A DNA stretch of 64,000 nucleotides from Chryseobacterium aureum (GTDB taxonomy: Bacteria; Bacteroidota; Bacteroidia; Flavobacteriales; Weeksellaceae): NCBI RefSeq assembly GCF_003971235.1, contig NZ_CP034661.1, positions 1,364,001-1,428,000 of the forward strand, in the 5' to 3' direction. The notes under the pieces are model-generated. The model saw nothing but the letters and a program-made list of their open reading frames with translations, made no database searches and was not told the DNA's origin. The number at the start of each line of letters is the position of its first letter. Within the stretch, counting starts at the first letter, position 1. Below, piece by piece: positions 42,879-51,518 of the stretch. The position numbers were made by a program, and so were the translations under genes.

Positions 42879-44444
42879 TTATTTTGAATCCAGATAATTT
42901 TTAAGGTCTGAAATGGTTTTAATCTGAAGTTCCTCAGCCTGTTTTCTCCGCATCATCAAAGCATAGGCATTATTAAACCCGAGGGGCTTCAGCCATTGAA
43001 TTCCGTATTGTTTCCGGAATTCCAGATTGACGTAATCAAATGTTTTTTCCGGACTTTTAGAAACATCTTCTATTGTTTTTGCAGAAGGTTTCAATACAAC
43101 CAAAAGCCCGGTTCCTGTATATTCGGGATAAAAATCAATGGCGTCATTCATCAGAGCATCAAAGCAAATTTTCGTTCCTCCGAGTCCTGTTTTAGTTTCC
43201 ACTTTATAATCGGTATAGCCTTCTATCAGCATTTTGTAAATTTCTGCGAGAATATACTGCTCACCAAAAATTTTTGATCCGATTTTTATGGTTCGGAAAT
43301 TTCCCTTGCGCGGATCTTTATATAAATCTGTCTGCATTAAAAAATCTTTGGCGATTTTCTCAGGACTTTGCTTAAGATAGTCTGCTTTATAATTCAAATC
43401 CGTCATTATGGAATCATTGAATTTTCCTGATAAAAGATTCAATGTATTTTCTAATTCCGGGAATTTTTCCAGTGTTTTTGTTTTGATCACCGGGGCAGCA
43501 AAATAAGGAGGAAAAATTTTCTTATCGTCCTGAAGAACAAAGAGATCAAAAGCTTTGATTCTGCCATCTGTAGAATATCCGCTGATCAGATCCAATTCTT
43601 TTTCGTAGGCTGCTTTATACATGATTGCATCGCTTACCACCAGGGGCTGTACATTCAGTCCGTATACCGAACGGAGCCCCAGATCGCCATCCTGTCTTCC
43701 CATAAACTCCGGTGTGAAACCTGCTTTCAGCTTATGCTCTGAAACAGAATTCCAAAGATACCCCCCTCCAATGAGGATGAATACCACCGGAAGGATGTAT
43801 TTTAATTTCTTTACTAACTGATACCCTGATTTCTGCACAACTGCAATGGTTTGATCCAAAAGAACAGCAAGCAATGCCGCCGGAATGGCTCCTGCGAGAA
43901 TCATATTGCTACTGTTAAGGGAAATTCCCCCAAAAATAAATTCGCCCAACCCTCCTGCTGCTACAAATGATGCCAAGGTTGCAACACCAACATTAATAAC
44001 AGCTGCTGTTCTGATTCCTGCAATAATTACAGGCATAGCTAAAGGCAGCTCCACTTTGAAAAGCAGTTGTTTCCTGTTCATTCCCATTGCTTTTGCAGCT
44101 TCAGAGACGGCCGGATCTACTTCTGTAATTCCCGTATAAGTGTTTCTGATGATCGGTAAAAGGGCATAGATGAGCAATGCAACAATGGCCGGAGTAGCTC
44201 CAATTCCGAAAACAGGAATCATAAAACCGAGCAAAGCAATACTGGGAATAGTCTGCAAAATACCTGCAATTCCTAAAACAGAACCCGATAATTTTCTTTT
44301 CCGGGCTATCAAAATCCCCAGAGGCACCCCAACAATAATGGCCAGAAATAAAGATAAAAATGTAAGCCCAAGATGCTGTACAACCTGAACCAGCAATTTT
44401 TCGTGCTGCTCCGTAATAAACTGCCAAAAACTCTGTTCGCTCAT
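42879..44444 (-). CDS. egtU: ABC importer permease fused to substrate-binding domain, probably EgtU
   Basis: 521 aa. Residues about 1-230 are a membrane permease of the OpuC/ProW type (SLFLAIIVGVPLGILIARKR, LQTIPSIALLGFMIP, EAAKAMGMNRKQLLFKVELP with the EAA loop). Residues about 235-521 are an osmoprotectant-type binding domain (DLGLRSVYGL, DLISGYSTDGRIKAFDL, FPPYFAAPV). The permease-binding domain fusion is the architecture of EgtU, the ergothioneine importer of pneumococcus and Helicobacter, and also of choline/betaine importers such as OpuB/OpuC types. Position in an operon with egtD and egtB favours ergothioneine or a related betaine. The ATG overlaps the ATPase stop by four bases (ATGA). 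Confidence 0.7.
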   Translation of the reverse strand: MSEQSFWQFITEQHEKLLVQVVQHLGLTFLSLFLAIIVGVPLGILIARKRKLSGSVLGIAGILQTIPSIALLGFMIPVFGIGATPAIVALLIYALLPIIRNTYTGITEVDPAVSEAAKAMGMNRKQLLFKVELPLAMPVIIAGIRTAAVINVGVATLASFVAAGGLGEFIFGGISLNSSNMILAGAIPAALLAVLLDQTIAVVQKSGYQLVKKLKYILPVVFILIGGGYLWNSVSEHKLKAGFTPEFMGRQDGDLGLRSVYGLNVQPLVVSDAIMYKAAYEKELDLISGYSTDGRIKAFDLFVLQDDKKIFPPYFAAPVIKTKTLEKFPELENTLNLLSGKFNDSIMTDLNYKADYLKQSPEKIAKDFLMQTDLYKDPRKGNFRTIKIGSKIFGEQYILAEIYKMLIEGYTDYKVETKTGLGGTKICFDALMNDAIDFYPEYTGTGLLVVLKPSAKTIEDVSKSPEKTFDYVNLEFRKQYGIQWLKPLGFNNAYALMMRRKQAEELQIKTISDLKNYLDSK

Positions 44445-45358
44445 ACAGTCTGGAATTTTCGGTATTCATTAAAAGCTTTCACCAGATTTTCATAATCTTT
44501 GGAAAGCAATGTATCTGCACTCAACTGCTGCAAGGCATCCCAAACAGCAGTGTTTTCAGAAAACTGAAGTTCTTCGTAGAAACGATCAGCAATCAGGGAT
44601 TCCATATCTTTCAGCCTGGCTACTTTATATTCCAGTAAAAGCCGGTTTTGGGCAAAGAAATCTTTAACAAAATCGCCTTCCGGCTGGTACAGCATTTCTT
44701 TTGGAGTTCCGGTCTGAATAATTTTTCCTTTATCCATTAAGCAAATTTTATGTCCTAAATCAAAGGCTTCCTGAACATCATGGGTAACCAGAATAATGGT
44801 TTTATTTTTAAGTTCTTCCAACGACTTGAATTCCGCGTGAATGTCAGCTTTGGTAATAGTATCCAATGCCCCGAAAGGCTCATCCATCAGTAAAACTGGC
44901 GAATCTGCAATCAACGCTCTGGCAATCCCCACTCTCTGCTGCTGCCCGCCGCTTAATTCGCTGGGAAACCGGGAAAGCAGATCTTCTGAAAGATGAAGTT
45001 TATGTAATAATTCGTGAGTTCTGTCTGCCGTCTTTCTGGGGTTCCATTTTAATAAATCAGGAATTACCGCAATATTCTGCTGAATGGTATAATGGGGAAA
45101 TAATCCGGAATGCTGCATCACAAAACCAATTCCCATCCTCACCTGCTCTGCTTTCTGTGACTGAATATTTTTGCCGTCTATTAAAATATTTCCGGAATCT
45201 ACTTCTATAAGACGATTTATCATTTTCAGCATGGTGGTTTTCCCACAGCCGCTTGTGCCTAACAGCACCAGAATTTCCTTATCGCTGGCCTGAAAAGAGA
45301 TCCCATCGACTGCTTTTTTTCCGTTAAAACTTTTTGAAACCGATTCAACTGTAATCAT
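44441..45358 (-). CDS. egtV: ABC transporter ATPase, probably EgtV
   Basis: 305 aa from ATG at 45356-45358 (MITVESVSKSF); an upstream in-frame start would overlap egtB and lacks family support. Walker A GTSGCGKTT, Q-loop in GFVMQHSGLF, signature LSGGQQQR, Walker B VLLMDEP with the D-loop GALD, and the switch His in LVTHDVQEA are all visible. It belongs to the ProV/OpuCA group of betaine importers but lacks evident CBS domains in its C-terminal 70 residues. It energises the fused permease encoded next. It starts 8 bases after egtB, so it is translated from the same message. Confidence 0.8.
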   Translation of the reverse strand: MITVESVSKSFNGKKAVDGISFQASDKEILVLLGTSGCGKTTMLKMINRLIEVDSGNILIDGKNIQSQKAEQVRMGIGFVMQHSGLFPHYTIQQNIAVIPDLLKWNPRKTADRTHELLHKLHLSEDLLSRFPSELSGGQQQRVGIARALIADSPVLLMDEPFGALDTITKADIHAEFKSLEELKNKTIILVTHDVQEAFDLGHKICLMDKGKIIQTGTPKEMLYQPEGDFVKDFFAQNRLLLEYKVARLKDMESLIADRFYEELQFSENTAVWDALQQLSADTLLSKDYENLVKAFNEYRKFQTV

Positions 45359-45366
45359 AGGCAAAA

Positions 45367-46557
45367 TTATTGTGCAAGCCGGATTCCGGTAAACTGCCAC
45401 TGTAAATGAGTCTGGAAAAAATTACGGTAGGTGTTCCTGCTGTGTCCGGGCGGAGTAGCTTCAGAAGCCCCCCGAAGCACCATTTGATTTACCATAAATT
45501 TTCCGTTATATTCTCCCACAGCTCCTGCTTCTTTTTTAAATCCCGGATAAGGAAGATAGGCGGAATTGGTCCACTCCCAGCGTTTTCCCCATTCAAAATG
45601 TTCCGAGGCTACTTCCCATTCAGCTTCGGTGGGCAGGCGTTTTCCTTTCCATGAAGCGAAAGCGGAAGCTTCGAAGAAATTAATATGGCACAATGATTCT
45701 TCCCAATCAATTTCCTGTAAGCCGTTCAGGGTATAATTCATCCACCTTCCATCAATGAAATGCCAATATAAGGGGGATTTTGCCTGGTTTTGCTTTACCC
45801 AATCCCAGCCTTCGGCATGCCAGTAGCGGAAATCTTCGTAACCACCAGCTTTTATAAATTCCAGGTATTCTTTATTGGTCACCGGCTGGCTGCTTATTTT
45901 AAAATCAGCCAGATAGACTTTATGCCTTCCGAGCTCGTTATCAAAGCAAAAACCTTCTCCATTACAACCAATTTCGTAAATTCCTTCTGAAAAACCGATC
46001 ATTTCTGTGCTGCCAACCCTTTCTTTTTTTGAAATATTTCCTTTTCTGTACGCAGGAAATAGAGGGTTGTGCCCTAAAATGTATTTAATATCCGTCAGTA
46101 ATAATTCCTGATGCTGCTGCTCATGGTTTAAGCCCAGTTCCAGCAATAATTCCAATGATTCTGTGAGATATCCGCTCTGAAGAAATTCCTGCATCTTCCG
46201 GTCTACATATTCACGGTATTTAAATACATCTGAAACCGACGGACGGCTCAAATTCCCCCTGTCCGTACGGATAACCCGGGCTCCTATGGTTTCGTAATAA
46301 CTGTTGAATACAAAATTATATTGAGGATCAAAAACTTCATACCCCGGAAAATAAGACTGTAAGATAAAGGTTTCAAAAAACCATGTCGTGTGGCCCAGAT
46401 GCCATTTAGGCGGGCTTACATCTACGACAGGCTGAACTACATAATCTTCAATCTCTAACGGGCTGCAAATTTCAAGGGAATGATTTCGGATGTCTGCATA
46501 CTTTTGGATCCAGCTTTTATGTGAATCTGCCTGTACAGGTAATGCCTCTTTTTTCAT
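45367..46557 (-). CDS. egtB: Ergothioneine biosynthesis protein EgtB
   Basis: 396 aa. The N-terminal DinB-like domain supplies the three-His iron site: His in KWHLGHTTWFFETF (about residue 55) and the pair in NHEQQHQE (about residues 144-148). The C-terminal half is a formylglycine-generating-enzyme fold (GEGFCFDNELGRHKVYL, RLPTEAEWEVA, RGASEATPPGHSRNTYRNFF). EgtB uses O2 and iron to join a sulfur donor (gamma-glutamylcysteine or cysteine) to C2 of hercynine. It lies 15 bases after egtD. No egtC or egtE is in the window; the sulfoxide lyase must lie elsewhere. Confidence 0.92.
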   Translation of the reverse strand: MKKEALPVQADSHKSWIQKYADIRNHSLEICSPLEIEDYVVQPVVDVSPPKWHLGHTTWFFETFILQSYFPGYEVFDPQYNFVFNSYYETIGARVIRTDRGNLSRPSVSDVFKYREYVDRKMQEFLQSGYLTESLELLLELGLNHEQQHQELLLTDIKYILGHNPLFPAYRKGNISKKERVGSTEMIGFSEGIYEIGCNGEGFCFDNELGRHKVYLADFKISSQPVTNKEYLEFIKAGGYEDFRYWHAEGWDWVKQNQAKSPLYWHFIDGRWMNYTLNGLQEIDWEESLCHINFFEASAFASWKGKRLPTEAEWEVASEHFEWGKRWEWTNSAYLPYPGFKKEAGAVGEYNGKFMVNQMVLRGASEATPPGHSRNTYRNFFQTHLQWQFTGIRLAQ

Positions 46558-46572
46558 AATAATTATTTTAAA

Positions 46573-47553
46573 TTACACCATCCAGATGGAATCCTCAAAC
46601 CAATTCTTCGTATCTTTAATCTCTACCAGAATATGAAATCCTGAATCTGCTGCCAGCTTTCTGATATCTTCTTCTGAAAATTTCTGAGAAATTTCCATAT
46701 CTATCCACTCGTCTCTTTGGAAGTGAAATAAATGTGTTCCCACATGAACGTCCTGATCACAAAGACTTACCAGAAAACTTCTGCACGCCCCTGAAATAGG
46801 ATCGTAATTCTGATAATGCTGGAAATTTTCCACTTTGAAATCAGCGTTCAGCTCTCTATTAATTCTTGTAAGAAGGTTAAGATTAAATGAAGCGGTAATA
46901 CCGGCCGGATCATTGTATGCAGCAAGAATGGTATGCGGATTTTTCTTGAGATCAAAACCAACAAGAAACAGGTCTCCCGGGTTCAGCTTTCTTTTCACTT
47001 CACTGCAGAAATGTCTGGCTTCTTCACTTTCCATATTGCCTATGTTTCCGCCTAAGAAAAGGACTACTTTTTTTCTTTTCGAAATGCCTGTCGCTTTATC
47101 CAGCATATCAAAATAATCGCCTTCCAGTGGTAATATTTTAAGTTCGGGCAGTTTTTTACTTAGATTTTCCTGCAAAACGGAAAGAATATTCCCTGAAATA
47201 TCAATAGGCATATAGGTAAAATCTGTTCCTTTATCTACCAAATGTTTAAGAAGATAAGATGATTTCATTGCATCACCCGCGCCTAATTCTATCAGATCAA
47301 AAGATTCATTGATATTAGAAATTGCTTTTGCGAGTTCTTCTGTTTTATTTTGGAATATATCCAGCTCACAGTCTGTGAGATAATATTCCGGCATGGCCAT
47401 GATCTTCTGAAACAGGCTGTCCCCTGTTTTGTCATAAAAATATTTTGAAGACAATTTTTTCGGGTAGGCAGACAAACCTTTTAAAATATCCGAACTGAAA
47501 GTATCGGTAAAGTCATTTTTAAGGTGATACTCTTTTTTTATCTGTACATTCAT
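46573..47553 (-). CDS. egtD: L-histidine N-alpha-methyltransferase EgtD
   Basis: 326 aa, the usual EgtD length. SAM-binding signature LIELGAGDAMKSSYLL near residues 88-103, then YMPIDISGNIL, LGGNIGNM and LVGFDLKKNP, all typical of the EgtD (DUF2260) family. It transfers three methyl groups from SAM to histidine to give hercynine, the EgtB substrate. First gene of the operon egtD-egtB-egtV-egtU. It is divergent from the surface protein gene at 47906; no clear promoter box was found in the 352-base spacer. Confidence 0.92.
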   Translation of the reverse strand: MNVQIKKEYHLKNDFTDTFSSDILKGLSAYPKKLSSKYFYDKTGDSLFQKIMAMPEYYLTDCELDIFQNKTEELAKAISNINESFDLIELGAGDAMKSSYLLKHLVDKGTDFTYMPIDISGNILSVLQENLSKKLPELKILPLEGDYFDMLDKATGISKRKKVVLFLGGNIGNMESEEARHFCSEVKRKLNPGDLFLVGFDLKKNPHTILAAYNDPAGITASFNLNLLTRINRELNADFKVENFQHYQNYDPISGACRSFLVSLCDQDVHVGTHLFHFQRDEWIDMEISQKFSEEDIRKLAADSGFHILVEIKDTKNWFEDSIWMV

Positions 47554-47905
47554 AGTTTATATTTTGGTTGGTGATTCATTGAGTACAACTATCTTGCCGA
47601 CACTTCAATTAAATTCCGTCAGTCTGTAAGCTTCTTCAATTCATATAATTAAAGATAAGTTTTATTTTATGATTTTATGCTACCACATTTCGTTTAATTG
47701 ATAATATACTGAACAGTTCTGACTTCTGCTCATGGATACAATTCCCTTATCAGTACCGTTTTTCGCAAAAAATAATCATCAAACCCGTTCCTAAAAAAGA
47801 TCTCTTTAAAATATGAAAGAAATCCTCTTTATTTTAGGATAAATATCCATTTTCGAAGTCTTTAAATCATTACATTAGCACAGAATTTAATGCGCTAAGA
47901 TTTCT
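47554..47905. other. 352-base spacer between divergent genes
   Basis: AT-rich, separating egtD (minus) from the secreted protein gene (plus). It should hold both promoters, but no perfect TAnnTTTG box was seen on either strand, and no small frame or hairpin stands out. Confidence 0.4.
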
Positions 47906-50305
47906 ATGAAAAATATGTTCTGTGTATTGCTGCTTTCTTTGGTACAGCCTGTACTGGCACAAACTAAGCTGGAAAAAGCAATTGCCAACCTTGAGGATCA
48001 TTACGAACAGGAAAAAGTGTACCTCCTTACAGACAAATCCCAATATGCCGCGGGCGACAAAATCTGGTTTAAAAGCTTTGTATTTGACGGCTATAACCGT
48101 TCCACACTGTCTACTACTCTATTTGTAGAACTGTACAATTCTGATAAAAAATTAATAGACTGGAAAACAATTCTTCTTACCAATGGTGAGGGCAGCGGAG
48201 ATTTTCAGTTAAAAGAAGACCTTCCTGAGCAGGTGTATTTTGTAAGAGCCTATACGCCTTACATGACCAATTTTAGTGAAGATTTTCAGATGGTAAAAAC
48301 ACTTCCGGTTTACAATCCTCATTCTAAAGAGTCTTTAGTGGTTTCTAAAAGTTCTGACTGGTCTGCAAAAGCTGTTCCGGAAGGAGGAACGTTCATTAAT
48401 GGCATGCCTACAAAATTTGCGGTAAGATTATCTTCCGGCACTTCTCTTCCCGAAAGCTGGTCCGGAAAAGTAATAGATACCCAGAACCCCAAAACTCCAG
48501 TAGCTGCCTTTACATCTTTTGATAAAAACGTTGCTTCGTTTAAAATAACTCCCGGATCCGGAAAGAAATACCAGGCTGTCATTCAGGATAATACCGGAAA
48601 AAGCCAGACCATAGATCTTCCACAGGTAGCAGACACCGGGCTTAATATAGAAGTTAACAGCTCTAAAGAAGGAATTAAATACACCTTGAAAGGCGTTAAC
48701 CTAAAACAACAGCTTCAAGGATATAAAATTGTTGGATTTATCAATAATCATCTTGCTTACAGAGCGAATATCAACCATCTTACCAATGAAGCATCCAGTC
48801 TTATTCCTACAAAAGTAAGCAATGGGGCTAATGCTGTTTTCCAACTGGCCGTTTTTGATGAACAGGATCATCTTGTTGCACAAAGACTCTGTTTTATAAG
48901 ACCCGGTAATTTAAAGGTTGAGAAAGCAGAAATAGTAGGTCAGAATTTAAAACCTGTTCCCCGAGCTTTCAACAGCATTGATCTTTCTCCAGAATCTTAT
49001 TTCAAAAATTACACGGTTTTGGTAAGCGAGGATAACGGTACCCAAAGCCAGGAAGAAGAAAACATCCTGAGCGCACTTTGGTTAACCGGAGATTTTACCT
49101 CAAAAATAGACAGCCCGGCACAGTATTTTTCCAAAAACGCCAATACCGAAGCACTGGATGCTCTGCTTATTTCTGAAACCTGGAAAAGATTCGACTGGAA
49201 TTCTGTTCTCAGCGGGGCCGCACCTGTCATTAAAACCGTTCCTCAACAGTTTCTTTCTTACAGGGTAAAACCTATTAAAAACAATGCTCTGCTAGTGAAC
49301 TCTACAGTCAATCTGGTATTGAGAGCCGGAAAAGGAGATCCCATTATCAACCAGTTTCAAACGGATCAGAACGGATATATTTATCTGAATAACATCAATA
49401 CCGATCAACCTTTGAATGTTTCATTATTTGTGAATGCAGAAAAAGACAAGGATGCCGGTAACGGGAATCTTTTCGTAACGGTAGAACCGCTTGTAAATCC
49501 TACTGCATTTAACGGAAACTTACCCGGCACAAAATATACTTTGGTAAAATCCGGTGAAAACAAAACGCTTCCCCCGGCAATTGCCAGAGCCATTAATACT
49601 CAGAAAAACATCAGAAAGAAAGAGAGTAATGACATTCAGATTCAGGAAGTGGCACTGGTAGGAAAAAAGAAAGACCCGAAAGAAGAGCTGGACAAGCAAC
49701 TGTCTACGGGAATGTTCAGTTCTCTCAATGCCACCGTATTTGACTTCGTGAATGAAGACCAGCATGCCGCAGGATCCATGAATATCCTGGACTGGCTGCA
49801 GGGAAGAGCTGCCGGATTAACATTTCAGAGAAATAATTCCGGGGTAAACGTTCCTTATATCAGAGGTAAGCAGGCTAAGCTTTTTTTGGATGAAATACAG
49901 ACAGATCCTACCATGATTGCCAGCCTTCCTATAGATAATATTGCGATGGTAAAAATCATTAAAGGATCAGGACTGATAGGGGACGCCGTAGCCATCTACA
50001 CGATGAAAGGCAATATGAAAGCTAAAAGTACCCAGAAAGAAACCGCTACTAATAATTCGGCCGTGATCAAAGGGTATGACAGACCTTCCGAGTTCCCCAT
50101 TGAAATGATAGATGATGATGCTCCGGAAAAAATTGAAAGTGACACCCGCGAAACCCTGTACTGGAATCCTAATTTATTCGACAGTGATTATGTTCCGCCA
50201 AGAATCAAATTCTTTAATAATGACAGTGCGAAGCAATTTAAAGTCCTGATCATCAGCTTTGATGAAGATGACAATCTTCTTTTTGACCAGCAGATTATGA
50301 AATAA
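47906..50305 (+). CDS. Secreted MG2-like/TonB-plug protein without a barrel
   Basis: 799 aa with a signal peptide (MKNMFCVLLLSLVQPVLAQ). Residues about 35-140 resemble the MG2 domain of alpha-2-macroglobulins (EQEKVYLLTDKSQYAAGDKIWFKS). A middle region has further beta-sandwich-like repeats. Residues about 610-710 resemble a TonB-receptor plug (MNILDWLQGRAAGLTFQRN, then IRGKQAKLFLDEIQ and IDNIAMVKIIKGSG) but no beta-barrel follows. Such plug-bearing proteins are frequent in Bacteroidota and are thought to work at the outer membrane with TonB-linked systems; the partner is unknown. Followed by a strong terminator, so monocistronic. Confidence 0.7.
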   Translation: MKNMFCVLLLSLVQPVLAQTKLEKAIANLEDHYEQEKVYLLTDKSQYAAGDKIWFKSFVFDGYNRSTLSTTLFVELYNSDKKLIDWKTILLTNGEGSGDFQLKEDLPEQVYFVRAYTPYMTNFSEDFQMVKTLPVYNPHSKESLVVSKSSDWSAKAVPEGGTFINGMPTKFAVRLSSGTSLPESWSGKVIDTQNPKTPVAAFTSFDKNVASFKITPGSGKKYQAVIQDNTGKSQTIDLPQVADTGLNIEVNSSKEGIKYTLKGVNLKQQLQGYKIVGFINNHLAYRANINHLTNEASSLIPTKVSNGANAVFQLAVFDEQDHLVAQRLCFIRPGNLKVEKAEIVGQNLKPVPRAFNSIDLSPESYFKNYTVLVSEDNGTQSQEEENILSALWLTGDFTSKIDSPAQYFSKNANTEALDALLISETWKRFDWNSVLSGAAPVIKTVPQQFLSYRVKPIKNNALLVNSTVNLVLRAGKGDPIINQFQTDQNGYIYLNNINTDQPLNVSLFVNAEKDKDAGNGNLFVTVEPLVNPTAFNGNLPGTKYTLVKSGENKTLPPAIARAINTQKNIRKKESNDIQIQEVALVGKKKDPKEELDKQLSTGMFSSLNATVFDFVNEDQHAAGSMNILDWLQGRAAGLTFQRNNSGVNVPYIRGKQAKLFLDEIQTDPTMIASLPIDNIAMVKIIKGSGLIGDAVAIYTMKGNMKAKSTQKETATNNSAVIKGYDRPSEFPIEMIDDDAPEKIESDTRETLYWNPNLFDSDYVPPRIKFFNNDSAKQFKVLIISFDEDDNLLFDQQIMK

Positions 50306-50363
50306 TCATTTTTACATGATTATCCTTAAAAATCATTCTCAAAAATGATCCTGCCTTACATAC

Positions 50364-50397
50364 AAGGGACAAGTCTACAGAGACCTGTCCCTTTTTT
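50364..50397 (+). terminator. Terminator of the MG2/plug protein gene
   Basis: AAGGGACA (50364-50371) pairs with TGTCCCTT (50386-50393), with a further GTCT/AGAC inner pair, followed by a T run to 50397. Confidence 0.85.
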
Positions 50398-50603
50398 ATG
50401 TACGTTTTTTTTTAAAGACCTCATCTAAAAAGCATTTCAATGATGTATTGTCTGACAGATGAAGAATCTCAAAATATGAATGAGATTCTTCAATACACTT
50501 CGTTTCTTTCAGAATGACAGCCGTGAAATCAGAAGTTTTACCCCAAACACCTGTCATCACGACTCATACTAACTTCCATCTTCCAGCCTCCCGTCCCCAG
50601 CTT

Positions 50604-51125
50604 CTACTTCCCTCTCCTCTCAAGCATCAGGTGCGCAGCATCCAGCATTTTGATCAGGTGAATGTAGGGATTCACAATATTTCTTTCCGGCAGGTGATTA
50701 TACATACCCATTGAGAAATAGACAATACCGGACATAAAATAATCAAACTCCTTCACACTGTATTCTTTGAATGCCTTTTTAAAAACCAACAGAGGATTTT
50801 GGTACTCTTTCTCCGAAAGCAAGCCAAGAACCCTTGGAGAAAGATTTTCTAAATGAACATGGGCAGCCTTTTTCTTTTCCTTCAGATCAATAAGATAAGC
50901 AGCACGCACAAAAGACTGTACCGCCTGATGAAACTGATAAAGCACAGCCGGATCTTCATGGATCCAGCTATTCCTGTTTACGGCATAATTCATTAGGTTG
51001 TTTAGCATTTCTTTGGACGCCGCCAGATCATTGAACTGAAAAAAGGTCTCCATCAGCTGTAATCCGGAACGTTTCTTATCAACTGCCCAAAAACGGGTTT
51101 CAACGTGTGCTCTGCTTTTTTTCAT
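50604..51125 (-). CDS. Orphan family protein, paralogue 2
   Basis: 173 aa from ATG at 51123-51125 (MKKSRAHVETRFW), chosen by alignment with paralogue 1 at 1874-2413; an upstream in-frame start would lie in an A/T run. It is conserved over its whole length with the paralogue, including KKRSGLQLMETFFQFN, VLGLLSEKEY-NPLLVFKKAF, EFDYFMSGIVYFSMG and IKMLDAAHLML. No signal peptide or recognised catalytic motif. It stands divergent to an XRE regulator across a 95-base spacer with a 20-bp palindrome, mirroring the paralogue's setting. The function is unknown. Confidence 0.7.
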   Translation of the reverse strand: MKKSRAHVETRFWAVDKKRSGLQLMETFFQFNDLAASKEMLNNLMNYAVNRNSWIHEDPAVLYQFHQAVQSFVRAAYLIDLKEKKKAAHVHLENLSPRVLGLLSEKEYQNPLLVFKKAFKEYSVKEFDYFMSGIVYFSMGMYNHLPERNIVNPYIHLIKMLDAAHLMLERRGK

Positions 51126-51166
51126 GTGTTTGTATTTTTTTATAAATGTAATAAAAAAAAACAAAA

Positions 51167-51186
51167 AGGATACTTATAAGTATCCT
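51167..51186. promoter_or_regulatory. Probable operator: 20-bp perfect palindrome
   Basis: AGGATACTTATAAGTATCCT is its own reverse complement. It is centred between the divergent orphan gene (start 51125) and the XRE gene (start 51221), the classic place for a Cro/CI-type dimer to control both promoters. Confidence 0.65.
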
Positions 51187-51220
51187 AAATTTTAAACCGA
51201 ATCTTAGAATTTTACAGTTA

Positions 51221-51502
51221 ATGAATGATATCGAACTTAATAACTGTAAAAAAGCTCTTGGTTATAGAATTTCTGAATTAAGAAAGAAAATCATAAACCC
51301 GGAGACTAATAAGCCTATCTCACAAGAAGAACTGGGGTTAAGAACCGGACATGCAAAAAAGACAATAGGAGAATTGGAAAGAGGAAATACTAATCCACGA
51401 TATGATACCTTACTTATAATAAGCAAAGAACTTAATGTTACAATACAAGAGCTCTTTGATTTTGACATGAAAAGATACATCAAACTATCAAATAAATCCT
51501 GA
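51221..51502 (+). CDS. XRE-family DNA-binding regulator
   Basis: 93 aa. A Cro/CI helix-turn-helix spans residues about 12-75 (LGYRISELRKKI, then ISQEELGLRTGHAKKTIGEL and ERGNTNPRYDTLLIISKEL), with the characteristic E-R-G-x-x-x-P recognition-helix end. It has no effector domain. Convergent with the nuclease gene that ends at 51519, so it is not in that operon; its partner is rather the divergent orphan gene. AT-rich codon use like its right-hand neighbours. Confidence 0.85.
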   Translation: MNDIELNNCKKALGYRISELRKKIINPETNKPISQEELGLRTGHAKKTIGELERGNTNPRYDTLLIISKELNVTIQELFDFDMKRYIKLSNKS

Positions 51503-51518
51503 CGAAAGTTTGAATATG

